Counted from the stretch's first letter, positions 1 to 11,926 are shown. The stretch: 48,509 bases of DNA from Roseateles sp. (GCA_019232985.1 JAFAMW010000071.1:1-48509), one strand, 5' to 3'. Notes: generated from the sequence alone by a model not told the origin. Numbers and translations: made by a program.

Positions 1-195
1 GACTGGGCGCGTTCGCTGCACGCGGTCGGCGACGACGACCGCGCGCGCTACGTCGTCGCGCGCCTGCGCGAGTTCAAGCCGAGCGGCGCCGAGGCCGACT
101 GGCTCGCCGAATGCGACGACCTCGCCGCCGGCGCGCCGCGCCCGTTCCAGTGCGACGCGCCGCAGCGCGACTACGCCTGGCGCGAACTTCGCTGA
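1..195 (+). CDS. C-terminal end of a PglL_A/Wzy-type membrane polymerase (partial)
   Basis: Only the last 64 residues are inside the window; the reading frame is open from base 1 and stops with TGA at 193-195. The tail has the pattern RARYVVARLREF, then a Cys-containing stretch, then PFQC and a final YAWREL. I recognise this from the C-terminal (Wzy_C_2-like) region of betaproteobacterial O-antigen-ligase or PglL-type O-oligosaccharyltransferases, which are inner-membrane enzymes that transfer glycans to pilin or other acceptors. The convergent neighbour is a membrane glycosyltransferase, which fits an envelope glycan context. No catalytic region is visible, so the family call rests on the tail alone. 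Confidence 0.6.
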   Translation, partial: DWARSLHAVGDDDRARYVVARLREFKPSGAEADWLAECDDLAAGAPRPFQCDAPQRDYAWRELR

Positions 196-201
196 GGCGA
201 A

Positions 202-225
202 GCCCGGCCGCCTACTTGGCCGGGC
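202..225. terminator. Hairpin between convergent genes
   Basis: A perfect 8-bp inverted repeat GCCCGGCC / GGCCGGGC with an 8-nt loop lies between the end of the first gene and the 3' end of the convergent glycosyltransferase, whose stop codon sits in the loop. It could end transcription from both sides, but there is no T-tract on either strand, so intrinsic termination is only a possibility. Confidence 0.4.
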
Positions 226-1777
226 AACCGAGCCCGGTCGGGCTCGCCGGCAGCACCTGCCAGAGCTGCCACGGCCCCTGCGTCGCGACCTGCACCACAT
301 CGCCGAGGCCGGCGACGAGCGCGCGCGGATCGTGCTGCGCGATCAGCCAGGCGCCGGGCTTGCCGCACAGCAGGCCGCGCGCCTGCGCAGGCGAGATCAG
401 CAGACGCGCGGCGCGCTGCGGGTTGAACGAGCCCGCGTCGGCGAGCTCCTTGTGCCAGTCGTCGTGGGCCTGGACCCTGACCGGATCCCAGTCGTCGACG
501 GCCGGCACGAAGCCGTGCAGGTCGGCGTAGAGCGGCACGTCGTAGGCGTAGGCGCCAACCATCAGCACCGGCTCGCCGCTCGCGCGCTGGGCGGCGAGCG
601 TGCGGCCGATCGTGCGCGCCGTATGCACCGGCTGGAGCACGAGGTAGGCGACCACGGCGAGGCTCATGACGGCGCCGAGCGCCGCGCTGAGGCCCCAGCC
701 GGCGCGCTCGCGCGGCGTCGCCTCGGCGCGCGTCGCGAACGCGGCGGCGGCCCAGAACGCGAGCGGCGGCACCGCGGGCAGCACGTAGCCGACGAGCTTG
801 GACTGCGGCATCGAGAAAAAGCCGACGATCACGAGCGGCCACACCCACATCAGCGCGTAGACCGGGTTGCGGCCGGCCGGCGGCGGCTTCGCGAGGTCGA
901 CGGCCGCATCGCGCAGGTGGCGCGCCCACCAGTACAGCCAGGGCAGGCCGAACGCGGCGATCACGGCCGGGTAGAACCACAGCGGCTGGACGTTGTTGAA
1001 GCCGCTGCCCGCGAAGCGCTTGAAATGCTGGACGACGAAGAAGTAGTGGAGGAAGTCGGGGAACTCGCGCTGCTCGAGCCAGAACCACGGCGTCGTCACG
1101 GCGAGCAGCACGAGCATGCCGGGCCACCACAGCAGGCCGAAGATCGCGCGCCAGCGGCCGCGGCAGAACAGCCAGATCGTCACGACCAGGCCCGGCAGCA
1201 CGAAGCCGATCAGGCCCTTGGACAGCACGCCGAGGCCGGCGAGCAGCCAGGCCAGCGCGAGCGTGCGGCGGTAGGGCCGGCCCTGCTCGCGGCGCAGCTG
1301 CGCGTGCGCGAGCGCGAGCACCGTGACCGAGATGAAGCCCGCGACGAGCATGTCGAGGTTCGCGAACTGCGCGCCGCAGAAAAAGAAGGGCTGGAGCGCG
1401 AGCGCGACGAGGGTCAGGCGCGCGAAGCGCTCGCCGCACCAGTGGCGCACGAACGCGAACAGCGCGACGCCGGTCATCCACGCGGCGAGCAGCGAGGGCA
1501 GGCGCGCGGCGAACTCGCCCACGCCGAACAGCGCCATCGCGCCGGCCGAGATCCAGTAGAACAGCGGCGGCTTGTGGAAGAACGGCAGGCCGTCGAGCGT
1601 CGGCGTGAGCCAGTCGCCCGACGTGAGCATCTGCCAGGCCACGCCGACGTAGCGTCCCTCGTCGGGCAGCATCAGCGGGCGCAGCCAGGCGGTGGCGGCG
1701 AGCCAGGCGGCAAGCACGAGCGCAAGCCGCCAGGTGGGCCAGCGCGAGGGCTTCGGATCGATCATGGGGCTGCGCAT
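212..1777 (-). CDS. Glycosyltransferase family 39/83 (ArnT-like) integral membrane protein
   Basis: A 521-residue polytopic membrane protein of the GT-C fold. The first periplasmic loop carries the family signature LPDEGRYVGVAWQM (Asp39-Glu40 are the expected metal/substrate acids), followed by GLPFFHKPPLFYW, typical of ArnT and related lipid-linked sugar transferases. Enzymes of this family move a sugar from a polyprenyl phosphate donor to lipid A, protein or another acceptor on the periplasmic face. The specific donor and acceptor cannot be told from sequence. The start chosen (ATG at 1777) lies 10 nt after the stop of the upstream membrane gene; ATG 1765 is an alternative, and neither has a good ribosome site. 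A longer frame upstream overlaps the neighbour and is unlikely. Confidence 0.85.
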   Translation of the reverse strand: MRSPMIDPKPSRWPTWRLALVLAAWLAATAWLRPLMLPDEGRYVGVAWQMLTSGDWLTPTLDGLPFFHKPPLFYWISAGAMALFGVGEFAARLPSLLAAWMTGVALFAFVRHWCGERFARLTLVALALQPFFFCGAQFANLDMLVAGFISVTVLALAHAQLRREQGRPYRRTLALAWLLAGLGVLSKGLIGFVLPGLVVTIWLFCRGRWRAIFGLLWWPGMLVLLAVTTPWFWLEQREFPDFLHYFFVVQHFKRFAGSGFNNVQPLWFYPAVIAAFGLPWLYWWARHLRDAAVDLAKPPPAGRNPVYALMWVWPLVIVGFFSMPQSKLVGYVLPAVPPLAFWAAAAFATRAEATPRERAGWGLSAALGAVMSLAVVAYLVLQPVHTARTIGRTLAAQRASGEPVLMVGAYAYDVPLYADLHGFVPAVDDWDPVRVQAHDDWHKELADAGSFNPQRAARLLISPAQARGLLCGKPGAWLIAQHDPRALVAGLGDVVQVATQGPWQLWQVLPASPTGLGCPAK

Positions 1778-1787
1778 CGCCGTCGGT

Positions 1788-2546
1788 TCAGTGGACGCGC
1801 GTGGCCGGGCGCTGCGGGAACAGCAGCAGGCACACGGCGATGAAGGCGAGCAGCGCGGCCGACGCGCCATAGCGGCTCAGCGCGAGGCCGCCTGCGTCGA
1901 GCGGCTTGTCGAGAAGGTCGCCGACGACGGCGCCGAGCGGGCGCGTGAGCACGAACGCGGCCCAGAACAGCAGCGTTCGCGACGCGCGCGTCCAGCGCCA
2001 GGCCGCGACGACGCCGGCGAGCAGCGCGACGAACAGGCCGATGCCGCCGAGGTAGCCGAGCCCCGCGTCGTCCGCCGCCCAGTCGCCGAGCGCGGTGCCG
2101 AGCGTCTGCGAGAACATGATGGTCAGCCAGTAGAAGCCTTCCGCGCGCGGCGTGCTGACCGAGGCGATCGCGACCGAGCCGGTCAGCTCGCGCCAGACCA
2201 TGAAGCTCCCGAGCAGCAGGCCGGCGAGCACCAGGCTGCCGCCGAGGTAGCCGATGCCGAGCGAGCGGTCGACGAAGTCGGCCAGCGTCGTGCCGACCGT
2301 CGTCGACGCGATGATCGTCGACCAGTACAGGCCGGGTCGCAAGCGCGGCGCGCGCAGCTGCGCGGCGACGGCGAGCGCGAACACGGCGGCGAAGATCGCC
2401 GTGCCGACCGGGTAGCCGAGGTTCATGGACATCGACACCGCGTCGCCGCCGGTCTCGCCGAGCGTGGTGGCGGCGATTTTGAGCAGCCAGAACAGCAGCG
2501 TCGCCTGGGGGACCTTGGTCGCGGCGCTTTTCAACGGGTCGCTCAT
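1788..2546 (-). CDS. COG4705-type membrane protein with four internal repeats
   Basis: A 252-residue integral membrane protein. Four copies of one unit are visible: each has an aromatic-Trp pair (LLFWLLK, LYWSTII, FYWLTIM, LLFWAAF), then a TT/QT/TR-x-G segment and an Asp (GETGGD, GTTLAD, GTALGD, GAVVGD), and most have GYLGG or similar after it. The repeats suggest that two or four equivalent two-helix units build a bundle lined by Asp and Thr. I place it in the uncharacterised COG4705 group; the transported ligand, if any, is unknown. ATG 2546 is chosen because the residues before it do not resemble the family. It probably shares a transcript with the glycosyltransferase downstream, 10 nt away. 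Confidence 0.75.
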   Translation of the reverse strand: MSDPLKSAATKVPQATLLFWLLKIAATTLGETGGDAVSMSMNLGYPVGTAIFAAVFALAVAAQLRAPRLRPGLYWSTIIASTTVGTTLADFVDRSLGIGYLGGSLVLAGLLLGSFMVWRELTGSVAIASVSTPRAEGFYWLTIMFSQTLGTALGDWAADDAGLGYLGGIGLFVALLAGVVAAWRWTRASRTLLFWAAFVLTRPLGAVVGDLLDKPLDAGGLALSRYGASAALLAFIAVCLLLFPQRPATRVH

Positions 2547-2654
2547 CGGGGGTTTTCCGTTCCGCGGTCGTGTCGCGGCATGTGTCAGGCCCTGTTCGGG
2601 TCGGCCGCGAGTATAGGCAGGCGCAGCGTGATGGGCTGGTGAACCGGCCATCGC

Positions 2655-3137
2655 CTAGGGCGTGGCGGACCAATCGCCGCTCTTGCCGCCGCGCTTCTCG
2701 AGCACGCGCACGTCCTGCATGACCATGCCGCGGTCGGCGGCCTTGAGCATGTCGTAGACCGTCAGCAGGCCGACCTGCACGGCCGTCAGCGCCTCCATCT
2801 CGACGCCGGTCGCGCCGACCGTCTCGACCTGGGCCGCGCAGACGACGGCGCTCGCGGCCGGGTCGACCTCGAACTCGACCGCCACGCGCGTGAGCGGCAG
2901 CGGATGGCATAGCGGGATCAGCTCGCTCGTGCGCTTGGCCGCCTGGATCGCGGCGATGCGCGCGACGCCGAGCACGTCGCCCTTCTTCGCGGAGCCGGCC
3001 GCGACGAGCGCAAGCGTGGCCGGCTGCATCACGATGCGCCCGGCGGCGCGTGCGACGCGGTGCGTCGCCGGCTTGGCCGACACGTCGACCATATGCGCCT
3101 GGCCCTGCGCGTCGAAGTGAGTCAAGGGTGAGGACAC
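2655..3137 (-). CDS. moaC: Cyclic pyranopterin monophosphate synthase MoaC
   Basis: A 160-residue enzyme of molybdenum cofactor synthesis. With MoaA it turns GTP, through 3',8-cyclo-GTP, into cyclic pyranopterin monophosphate in the cytoplasm. The family landmarks are all present: [16 protein letters not shown] at the start, [15 protein letters not shown] in the middle, [17 protein letters not shown] with the catalytic Asp and Lys, and the end [14 protein letters not shown] tail [12 protein letters not shown]. There is no ATG near the family start; GTG at 3137 gives the usual N-terminus, with TTG 3143 and TTG 3125 as alternatives. No other Moa gene is in the window. It is divergent from the M48 protease gene, and the two starts are only 44 bp apart. 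Confidence 0.95.
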   Translation of the reverse strand: MSSPLTHFDAQGQAHMVDVSAKPATHRVARAAGRIVMQPATLALVAAGSAKKGDVLGVARIAAIQAAKRTSELIPLCHPLPLTRVAVEFEVDPAASAVVCAAQVETVGATGVEMEALTAVQVGLLTVYDMLKAADRGMVMQDVRVLEKRGGKSGDWSATP

Positions 3138-3181
3138 TGGCAATATTCGAGAAACCCGCAGGGTGTCATGATAGTGGCCGT

Positions 3182-4798
3182 ATGCCGATCCCGAAGCGCT
3201 TCTTTCGCCGCGCCCCGCTGCGCCCGCTGATCCAGAGCCTGGTCGTCGCCACGACGCTGGGGCTCGTGCTGACCGCGCCGCCGAGCGCGGCCCAGGTCAA
3301 CCTGCCCTCGCTCGGCGACTCGGTGTCGCAGGACCTCGACGTCGTCTCGGAGCGCAAGTTCGGCGACGAGATCATGGCCGAGGTCTGGGCCGACCCCGCC
3401 TATGTCGACGACCCGCTGCTGCAGGAATACGTCGAGGGCATCTTCCGCCGCCTCGTCGCGTCCTCGCGCAAGCTCGGCAACATCACCGACGAGACGGTCG
3501 ACCATTTCGCGTGGCAGCCCTTCCTCGTGCTCGACAAGAGCATCAACGCGTTCGCGCTGCCGGGCGGCTTCGTCGGCGTGCACCTCGGCCTGATCGCGAT
3601 GACCGGCGCCGACGACGAACTCGCGTCGGTGATGGGCCACGAGCTCTCGCACGTCACGCAGCGCCATATCGCGCGGCGCATCGTCGGCGACTCGCGCAAC
3701 GGCCTGCTCGCCACGGCCGGCCTGATCGCGGCGGTGCTCGCGGCCGCGCGCGGCAGCCCCGACGCGGCGCAGGCCGCGATCATGACGAGCCAGGCCGCGG
3801 CCCAGGCCGCGTCGCTCGCGTTCTCGCGCGACATGGAGCGCGAGGCCGACCGCGTCGGCTTCCAGGTCATGGTGGGCGCCGGCTATTCGCCGAGCGGCAT
3901 GTCGAGCATGTTCGAGCGCATGGAGCAGGCCTTCAACCTCAGCGACTCGGGCGACTACCCCTACCTGCGCACCCACCCGCTGACGAGCGAGCGCATCGCC
4001 GACGCGCGCGCGCGCATCGGCGCCGCTCCCTTCGCGCGCCCGACCGGCACGCCCGAGCACGCGATGCTCGCGGCGCGCGCGCGCGTGCTGATGGACCCGC
4101 GCGCCGTGCCCTGGCGTGCGCTTCAGGACCTCGACCGCGGCACGCGCGACCAGGCCGGCGACGCGCCGCTGCTCGACCAGCTCGCGGCGCGCTACGCGAG
4201 CGCGCTGGCCTCGATCAAGCTGCGCGACTTCGACCGCAGCGCGCGCGCGATCGACGCGGCCCAGACGCTGCTCGCGCAGCTGCCGGACAGTGCCGACCGC
4301 GGCGGCCGCGGTGCGCGCGACCTCGTCTTCCTGCGCGCCGAGCTCGCCGAGGCGCGCGGCGACGCGGCGGCCGGCTTTGCCGCGCTGCAGACGCTCGGCG
4401 CCGACAAATCGCGGCCGCTGCTGCTCGAGCGCGCGGCGCTCGCGCTCGTCGACCGCGACCCCGCACCCGCGCGCGCGGTCGCCGAGGACCTGCAGACCTT
4501 CGTCGCGCTGCACGACAAGGACATCCTCGCCTGGGCCGAGCTCGCGCGCCTGTGGACGCGCCTCGGCCATACGCTGCGCTCGGTGCGCGCGCAGGCCGAA
4601 TCGAGCCTCGCGGCCGGCGACCTGAACGGCGCGATCGACCGCATGCGCTCGGCGCTGCGCATGTCGAGCGCGCGCGACGCCGACCAGTACGAGGCCGCGA
4701 TCATCGACGCGCGCCTGCGCACGCTGACCTACGAGCGTCGCCGCCTGCTCAAGGAACGCTACCCGAACGGCGTGCCCGGCGGCGGCGAGCCGCAGTAG
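3182..4798 (+). CDS. BepA-like periplasmic M48 metalloprotease with TPR region
   Basis: A 538-residue protein with a signal peptide (basic [10 protein letters not shown], hydrophobic core, PPSAAQ near residue 40). The M48 zinc site is intact: HELSH with His153, Glu154, His157, and the third ligand Glu221 in EREADRVGF. The C-terminal half (about 300-530) is helical and Ala-rich, as in the TPR domain of BepA/YfgC, which handles assembly and degradation of outer-membrane proteins such as LptD. Length and layout match that family. ATG 3182 is preceded by GATAGT and then 6 nt, with no ribosome site, so the mRNA may be leaderless. The gene stands alone, divergent from moaC. Confidence 0.88.
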   Translation: MPIPKRFFRRAPLRPLIQSLVVATTLGLVLTAPPSAAQVNLPSLGDSVSQDLDVVSERKFGDEIMAEVWADPAYVDDPLLQEYVEGIFRRLVASSRKLGNITDETVDHFAWQPFLVLDKSINAFALPGGFVGVHLGLIAMTGADDELASVMGHELSHVTQRHIARRIVGDSRNGLLATAGLIAAVLAAARGSPDAAQAAIMTSQAAAQAASLAFSRDMEREADRVGFQVMVGAGYSPSGMSSMFERMEQAFNLSDSGDYPYLRTHPLTSERIADARARIGAAPFARPTGTPEHAMLAARARVLMDPRAVPWRALQDLDRGTRDQAGDAPLLDQLAARYASALASIKLRDFDRSARAIDAAQTLLAQLPDSADRGGRGARDLVFLRAELAEARGDAAAGFAALQTLGADKSRPLLLERAALALVDRDPAPARAVAEDLQTFVALHDKDILAWAELARLWTRLGHTLRSVRAQAESSLAAGDLNGAIDRMRSALRMSSARDADQYEAAIIDARLRTLTYERRRLLKERYPNGVPGGGEPQ

Positions 4799-4816
4799 CG
4801 GACGCCTCGCGCGGTT

Positions 4817-5179
4817 TCAGGCGGCTTCGCCGCCGCTGAACACGCGCTCCATCAGCACGTCGATGACCATGCCGCACAGGCTGTAGATCAGCGAGCCGAC
4901 CAGCGCCGCGCCGAAGCTCGTGACGTTGAGCCCCGGCAGCATGCCGGCGGCGAGCCAGAACATCAGCGCATTGATCACGAACAGGAACAGGCCGAGGCTC
5001 AGCACCGTGACCGGCAGCGTGAGCAGCACGAGCAGCGGTCGCAGCAGCGTGTTGAGCAGGCCCAGCACGAGCGCGGCGACGAGGGCCGAGCCGAAGCTGC
5101 GGACCTCGACGCCCGGGTAGAGGTGCGCGACCAGCAGGAGGGCGGCGGCGAGCAGGCACCAGCGGACGATGGTCTTCAT
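4817..5179 (-). CDS. Phage_holin_4-like (YvlD-type) small membrane protein
   Basis: A 120-residue protein with about four hydrophobic helices. It matches the Phage_holin_4_2/YvlD group: MKTIVRWCLLAAALLL, PGVEVRSFGSALVAALVLGLLN, a TLPVTVLSLGLFLFVINALMFW core and a final NVTSFGAALVGSLIYSLCG. Despite the family name, these are chromosomal membrane proteins of unknown function, and nothing phage-like surrounds the gene. Starts at 5179, 5182 and 5194 are all in frame; I chose 5179 because it gives the usual M-K-basic start. It is convergent with the M48 protease gene, with an 18-bp gap. Confidence 0.8.
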   Translation of the reverse strand: MKTIVRWCLLAAALLLVAHLYPGVEVRSFGSALVAALVLGLLNTLLRPLLVLLTLPVTVLSLGLFLFVINALMFWLAAGMLPGLNVTSFGAALVGSLIYSLCGMVIDVLMERVFSGGEAA

Positions 5180-5343
5180 CATGGCCACGAGCATAGCGGC
5201 ATTGGCCGCACTGATGCGCCCCCGCGACAATCCAGGGTAAACACCGCGCAATCGCGTGCATGGGCGACGCTTCTCCCCCGTGCAACGCTTCTCAGTGCCT
5301 GGGGCGCGCAGTACCATTGTTGCCGCGGGGTGCTAGAGAGAAA

Positions 5344-5362
5344 TGAAGGGCTCGAACCTTCA
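5344..5362 (-). other. tRNA T-arm-like hairpin
   Basis: A perfect 6-bp stem (TGAAGG/CCTTCA) closes a 7-nt loop that reads TTCGAGC on the minus strand, which is a canonical T-loop sequence. No anticodon arm or acceptor stem could be built around it. It may be the remnant of a tRNA gene or chance. It lies in the 5' region of the SWIB gene. Confidence 0.25.
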
Positions 5363-5406
5363 CCCGTGGCCCGGCACATCAACAACCTTTGATGGAGAGA
5401 TTCGAA

Positions 5407-5787
5407 ATGGCAACTGCGAAGAAGGCCGCGCCCGCGAAGAAGGCGGCCCCGGCCAAGAAGGCGGCCCCGGCAAAGAAGGCCGCCGCGCCTGCGAAGAAGG
5501 CCGCACCCGCGAAGAAGGCGGCAGAGCCCGCCAAGAAGCGCACTCCCAACGCGGCCTTCATGAAGGCCATGACGCCGAGCGCCGCGCTCGCCGCCATCGT
5601 CGGCGCCGCCCCGCTGCCGCGCACCGACGTGACCAAGAAGGTCTGGGAGTACATCAAGAAGCACAAGCTGCAGGACGAGGCGCAAAAGCGCGTGATCATC
5701 GCCGACGCCAAGCTGAAGGAAATCTTCGGCAAGGCCAAGGTCGACATGTTCGAGATGACCAAGCTCGTCAACGGCCACCTCAAGTGA
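5407..5787 (+). CDS. SWIB/MDM2-domain protein with histone-H1-like Lys/Ala tail
   Basis: A 126-residue protein. Residues 1-45 are six or so tandem copies of AAPAKK (histone H1-like, expected to bind DNA non-specifically). Residues about 50-125 form a SWIB domain: SAALAAIVGAAPLPRTDVTKKVWEYIKKHKLQ, then KRVIIADAKLKEIFGKAKVDMFEMTKLVNGHL. SWIB domains are best known from eukaryotic chromatin remodelling complexes; bacterial copies are found in chlamydiae and in betaproteobacteria and are thought to act on the nucleoid or on topology. ATG 5407 is preferred over ATG 5392 because GGAGAGA lies 5-6 nt before it. The gene is monocistronic, ending in a strong terminator. Confidence 0.92.
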   Translation: MATAKKAAPAKKAAPAKKAAPAKKAAAPAKKAAPAKKAAEPAKKRTPNAAFMKAMTPSAALAAIVGAAPLPRTDVTKKVWEYIKKHKLQDEAQKRVIIADAKLKEIFGKAKVDMFEMTKLVNGHLK

Positions 5788-5828
5788 GCCGTCGGCAGCT
5801 GCCAAGCTGCCTGCATGCGTTTCTGGAC

Positions 5829-5853
5829 AAGCCCGGCATCCGCCGGGCTTTTT
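5829..5853 (+). terminator. Rho-independent terminator after the SWIB gene
   Basis: A 9-bp perfect stem AAGCCCGGC/GCCGGGCTT with an ATCC loop is followed by further T residues (five Ts in a row including the end of the stem). It lies 42 bp after the SWIB stop codon. Confidence 0.88.
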
Positions 5854-6039
5854 AATGCCCGTCGCACAAGTCCCCGGCAAGTGGGTCAGCAACCCATGCA
5901 AATGAGTGGGAATATTGCGCCCACGCTCCCCTGAGCAGGGGGGCCCAGGCGACAGACGTCGAACCTGGCAGTTCCTACACTGGGTGTCCCGAGGCTTGCT
6001 CGACAGGCCCCGCACCACACAACAAAGCCCAAACCCTCG

Positions 6040-6774
6040 ATGTCACTGATCGCAACACTCGCTCTCGCCGCCTCGGGTGCCGTGCTGCCCTCGTGCTCGT
6101 GGGACCATCCGGGCCGCGACCCGTTCATGGGCGATGTGGTCGCCGCCGTCGACGACTACAAGGACCTGCCGGCCGCGACCCGCGCGAAGCTCAAGGCCCG
6201 CATGGCCAAGCTCGACTACGACGAGATCGTCCTGATCGAGCGCGACCGCATCAGCGGCGTGGCCCAGTACGGCAACGACATCCGCGACATGCACTTCGGC
6301 AGCCGCGGCGTCACGTGCCAGACTGTCACGCGCAAGAGCTGGGCGCAGCAGATGCAGGAGCGCGGCCTCGTCTACTGCGAGGGCGACCAATGCATCCTCG
6401 TGCCGACGATCTGCCGCAACGTCAGCCGCATCAAGCGCGAGGGCGACGGCCCGCTGCTGATCAACCCGGGCGCCGGCGTGCCCGCGGCCGCACCGCCCCC
6501 GGACTCGGCCGGCACCTCGACCATGCCGGCCGACCAGACGCCGCTCGACTTCGCGCCTCCCGGCGCGGGCCTGCCCGGCAGCCTGACCGCGCCGGCGGCG
6601 CCCACGCCGGCCCCGCCGCCGGTCACGCCCGGCATCACGCCGCCGGGCGCGCCGCCGCCGTCCTTCCCGATCCTGCCGCCGGCGACGCCGGCCGTGCCCG
6701 AACCGGCGACCTGGCTGATGTTCGGCGCGGGCCTGCTGCTGACCGGCTACGCGAAGCGCCGCCGCAGCGGCTGA
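6040..6774 (+). CDS. MHFG-family PEP-CTERM sorting-signal protein
   Basis: A 244-residue secreted protein. The N-terminus is a hydrophobic signal (IATLALAASGAVLPSC). Residues 80-130 hold the MHFG block: RDMHFGSRGVTC, a Trp-containing helix, then LVYCEGDQCILVPTICRNVSR, with four cysteines (93, 113, 118, 125) that could form two disulfides or hold a cofactor. A proline-rich linker (about 145-215) leads to a C-terminal PEP-CTERM signal: VPEPATW, a hydrophobic helix and the basic end KRRRSG. Such proteins are cut and sorted by exosortase at the inner membrane and then exported to the cell surface or matrix. No exosortase gene is in the window, but an exosortase-associated hydrolase gene lies at 35.7 kb. 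The function of the MHFG domain is unknown to me. Confidence 0.88.
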   Translation: MSLIATLALAASGAVLPSCSWDHPGRDPFMGDVVAAVDDYKDLPAATRAKLKARMAKLDYDEIVLIERDRISGVAQYGNDIRDMHFGSRGVTCQTVTRKSWAQQMQERGLVYCEGDQCILVPTICRNVSRIKREGDGPLLINPGAGVPAAAPPPDSAGTSTMPADQTPLDFAPPGAGLPGSLTAPAAPTPAPPPVTPGITPPGAPPPSFPILPPATPAVPEPATWLMFGAGLLLTGYAKRRRSG

Positions 6775-6780
6775 GCGCCC

Positions 6781-6822
6781 CGCGGCCGCACGGCCGCGTG
6801 CAGCCGCGCGCCGCCGGCGCGC
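6781..6822. terminator. Two tandem GC hairpins between convergent genes
   Basis: Between the PEP-CTERM gene and uvrA there are two perfect inverted repeats: CGCGGCCG-CA-CGGCCGCG (6781-6798) and GCGCGCC-GCC-GGCGCGC (6806-6822). They are well placed to act as a two-way transcription barrier, although neither has a T-tract. Confidence 0.45.
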
Positions 6823-6828
6823 AGCGCC

Positions 6829-9735
<2,907 letters not shown>

Positions 9736-9819
9736 GGCGGCGGCGATCAGGGTCAACCCGCCATGATAGGCCGCCGCGCGACCTCGATACTCCCGGCTCG
9801 ATTCACAGGGACAAGACAA

Positions 9820-11856
9820 ATGAAAAACTGCTGGCGCAGCATCGCCACCGGGGTCGCGTTGGCGGGCGCTTTGGCGGCCTCGGCCGCACCGCCCGACATC
9901 CGGGCGTTCTTCAAACCGGCCGAATGGAACGCCGCCGAGCTGTCGCCCGACGGCACCCGCCTCGCCGCCGCCCTGTCGCCCGACGGCACCCGCCTCGCGG
10001 TCGTGGTGAGGACGCAGGGCCAGCGCGGCAAGCTGGCCATCGTCGACATTTCCGACCCCGCCAAGACCCGCATCGTGGCCGGCTTCGCCGACGCCGACGT
10101 TCGCAACGCCCTATGGGTCAACGACCACCGCCTCGTCTACGAGGGCTGGGACGGCAACGCGAGCCTCGGCTTCCAGGTCTGGCCGGGCCTGTGGGCCGTC
10201 GACGACGACGGCAAGGACAACCGTCAGCTCATCTATAGCGCTGACTCGCCGGACACGATCGGCTCGCACATCACCGACCGCACGCTGCCCTGGCACTGGA
10301 CCCTGGACGATGTGCTGCGCGACGGCAGCGACGACGTGCTCGTCGCCGACCACCAATTCGACGAGACGGACCAACTCATCGGGATCCAGCTCGCGCGACT
10401 CGACACGCGCAGCGGCCTCAAGCGCGGCCTGATCGCGAACCCGCCGGCCCATGCGTTTGATTGGTGGACCGACCCGAGCGGCAAGGTCATCGCGGTGGAG
10501 ACCTCCGACAAGGGCAAATCGGCCCTGCTCGCGCCCGACGGCAAAGACTGGCGCACGCTCAGCGCGGGCAATGCCTATACCGAGGAAGGCAGGCGGCTCC
10601 AGGCGCTGACAGCCTTTGTTCCTGGCTATCTATTCCTCATCTCCGCCGACCCGGAACACAAGAGCGATACGAGCGTGCTCGCTCGCATGGACCTCGCCAA
10701 GCCGGACGCCGCGCCGCAAGTCCTCGTCGGCATGCCCGATTTCGACTTCGACGGCGCGCCCGTCGTCGATCGCGAAAGCCGGCGCCTGCTCGGCGTCCAG
10801 TTCGAAAGCGACGCCGAGGGCAGCTACTGGTTCGATGCGAAGTTCAAGGCCCTGCAGGCCGAGATCGACAAGCAGCTACCGGCGACGGTCAACCAGATCG
10901 TGTGCACCGCCTGCGGCAGCGCCGCCGCGGTGCTCGTCGTCTCGAGCTCGGACCGCCAGCCGCCCGTCTACTACCGCTTCGACCGCGCCGAGCACAAGCT
11001 CACCGCGCTGTTCAATTCGCGGCCCTGGATCGACCCGGCGCAAATGGGCCAGCGCGAGTTCCTGCGCTTCAAGGCGCGCGACGGCATGGAGATCCCCGTC
11101 ATGATCACGCACCCGCCGGGCCCGGATCGGCCGAACCGGCCGGCCGTCGTGCTCGTCCACGGCGGCCCCTGGGTGCGCGGCACGCATTGGGCCGACTGGG
11201 ATGGGCACGCCGAGGCGCAATTCCTCGCGTCGCGCGGCTACGTCGTGATCGAGCCCGAGTTCCGCGGCAGCACGGGCTACGGCGCCAAGCTGTTCCGCGC
11301 CAGCTTCAAACAATGGGGTCTCGCGATGCAAGACGACGTGTCCGACGCGATGGACTTCGCCGTCGCCAAGGGCTGGGTCGACCCCAAGCGCGTGTGCATC
11401 GGCGGCGCGAGCTACGGCGGCTACGCGACGCTGATGGGCCTGGCCAAGGAGCCCGACCGCTACCGCTGCGGCTTCGAATGGGTCGGCGTGACCGACATCG
11501 ACCTGGAGTACACGATCAGCTGGAGCGACGCGAGCGAAGCCTGGAAGCAATACGGCATGCCCACGATGATCGGCGACCGCGTCAAGGATGCCGCCCAGCT
11601 CGCCGCGACCTCGCCGGTCCGACTCGCCGCGCGCATCGACAAGCCGCTGCTGCTCGCCTACGGCGGAGAAGACTACCGCGTGCCGCTCAAGCATGGCGAG
11701 GCCTTCCGCGACGCCGTCAAGGCGCACAACAGCGACGTCGACTGGGTCGTCTACCCGAACGAGCACCACGGCTGGCGCGCGCTCGAGACCAACGTCGACT
11801 TCTGGACCCGCGTCGAGAAGCTGCTCGCGCGCACGATCGGCCCCGCTGTCCCCTGA
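9820..11856 (+). CDS. Secreted S9-family (prolyl oligopeptidase-like) peptidase, copy 1
   Basis: A 678-residue serine peptidase with a signal peptide ([20 protein letters not shown], likely cut near ASA). The first 400 or so residues should form the beta-propeller, with PD40-like LSPDGTRLA units. The C-terminal alpha/beta-hydrolase domain holds the triad: Ser531 in GGASYGGY, Asp618 in GGEDYRVP and His650 in EHHGW. Substrates are probably short peptides in the periplasm. Relative to the next gene it carries an 11-residue tandem duplication ([11 protein letters not shown] then [11 protein letters not shown], 33-bp repeat at about 9940-10000). Its upstream region shares GATACT and GATTCACAGGG with the second copy. 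ATG 9820 follows directly. Confidence 0.92.
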   Translation: MKNCWRSIATGVALAGALAASAAPPDIRAFFKPAEWNAAELSPDGTRLAAALSPDGTRLAVVVRTQGQRGKLAIVDISDPAKTRIVAGFADADVRNALWVNDHRLVYEGWDGNASLGFQVWPGLWAVDDDGKDNRQLIYSADSPDTIGSHITDRTLPWHWTLDDVLRDGSDDVLVADHQFDETDQLIGIQLARLDTRSGLKRGLIANPPAHAFDWWTDPSGKVIAVETSDKGKSALLAPDGKDWRTLSAGNAYTEEGRRLQALTAFVPGYLFLISADPEHKSDTSVLARMDLAKPDAAPQVLVGMPDFDFDGAPVVDRESRRLLGVQFESDAEGSYWFDAKFKALQAEIDKQLPATVNQIVCTACGSAAAVLVVSSSDRQPPVYYRFDRAEHKLTALFNSRPWIDPAQMGQREFLRFKARDGMEIPVMITHPPGPDRPNRPAVVLVHGGPWVRGTHWADWDGHAEAQFLASRGYVVIEPEFRGSTGYGAKLFRASFKQWGLAMQDDVSDAMDFAVAKGWVDPKRVCIGGASYGGYATLMGLAKEPDRYRCGFEWVGVTDIDLEYTISWSDASEAWKQYGMPTMIGDRVKDAAQLAATSPVRLAARIDKPLLLAYGGEDYRVPLKHGEAFRDAVKAHNSDVDWVVYPNEHHGWRALETNVDFWTRVEKLLARTIGPAVP

Positions 11857-11926
11857 AAGGGAAAGCACGGCGTCGGTTTCGCGCTGCGGCCCCGATACTG
11901 GCGCCAGATTCACAGGGGGCTAGCAA

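Noticed and set aside
4817..5179. Holin-like gene as a sign of prophage
   Set aside because: The family is common on chromosomes and no other phage gene is near; it is named by similarity only.
5407..5545. Regular repeats as a CRISPR-like or tandem non-coding array
   Set aside because: They are codon-level repeats of AAPAKK within the SWIB gene, with no spacers.
6000..6039. Sigma-54 promoter upstream of the PEP-CTERM gene
   Set aside because: I looked for TGGCAC-N5-TTGCA upstream, as such genes often have it, and found only a partial TGGCAG without the second half.
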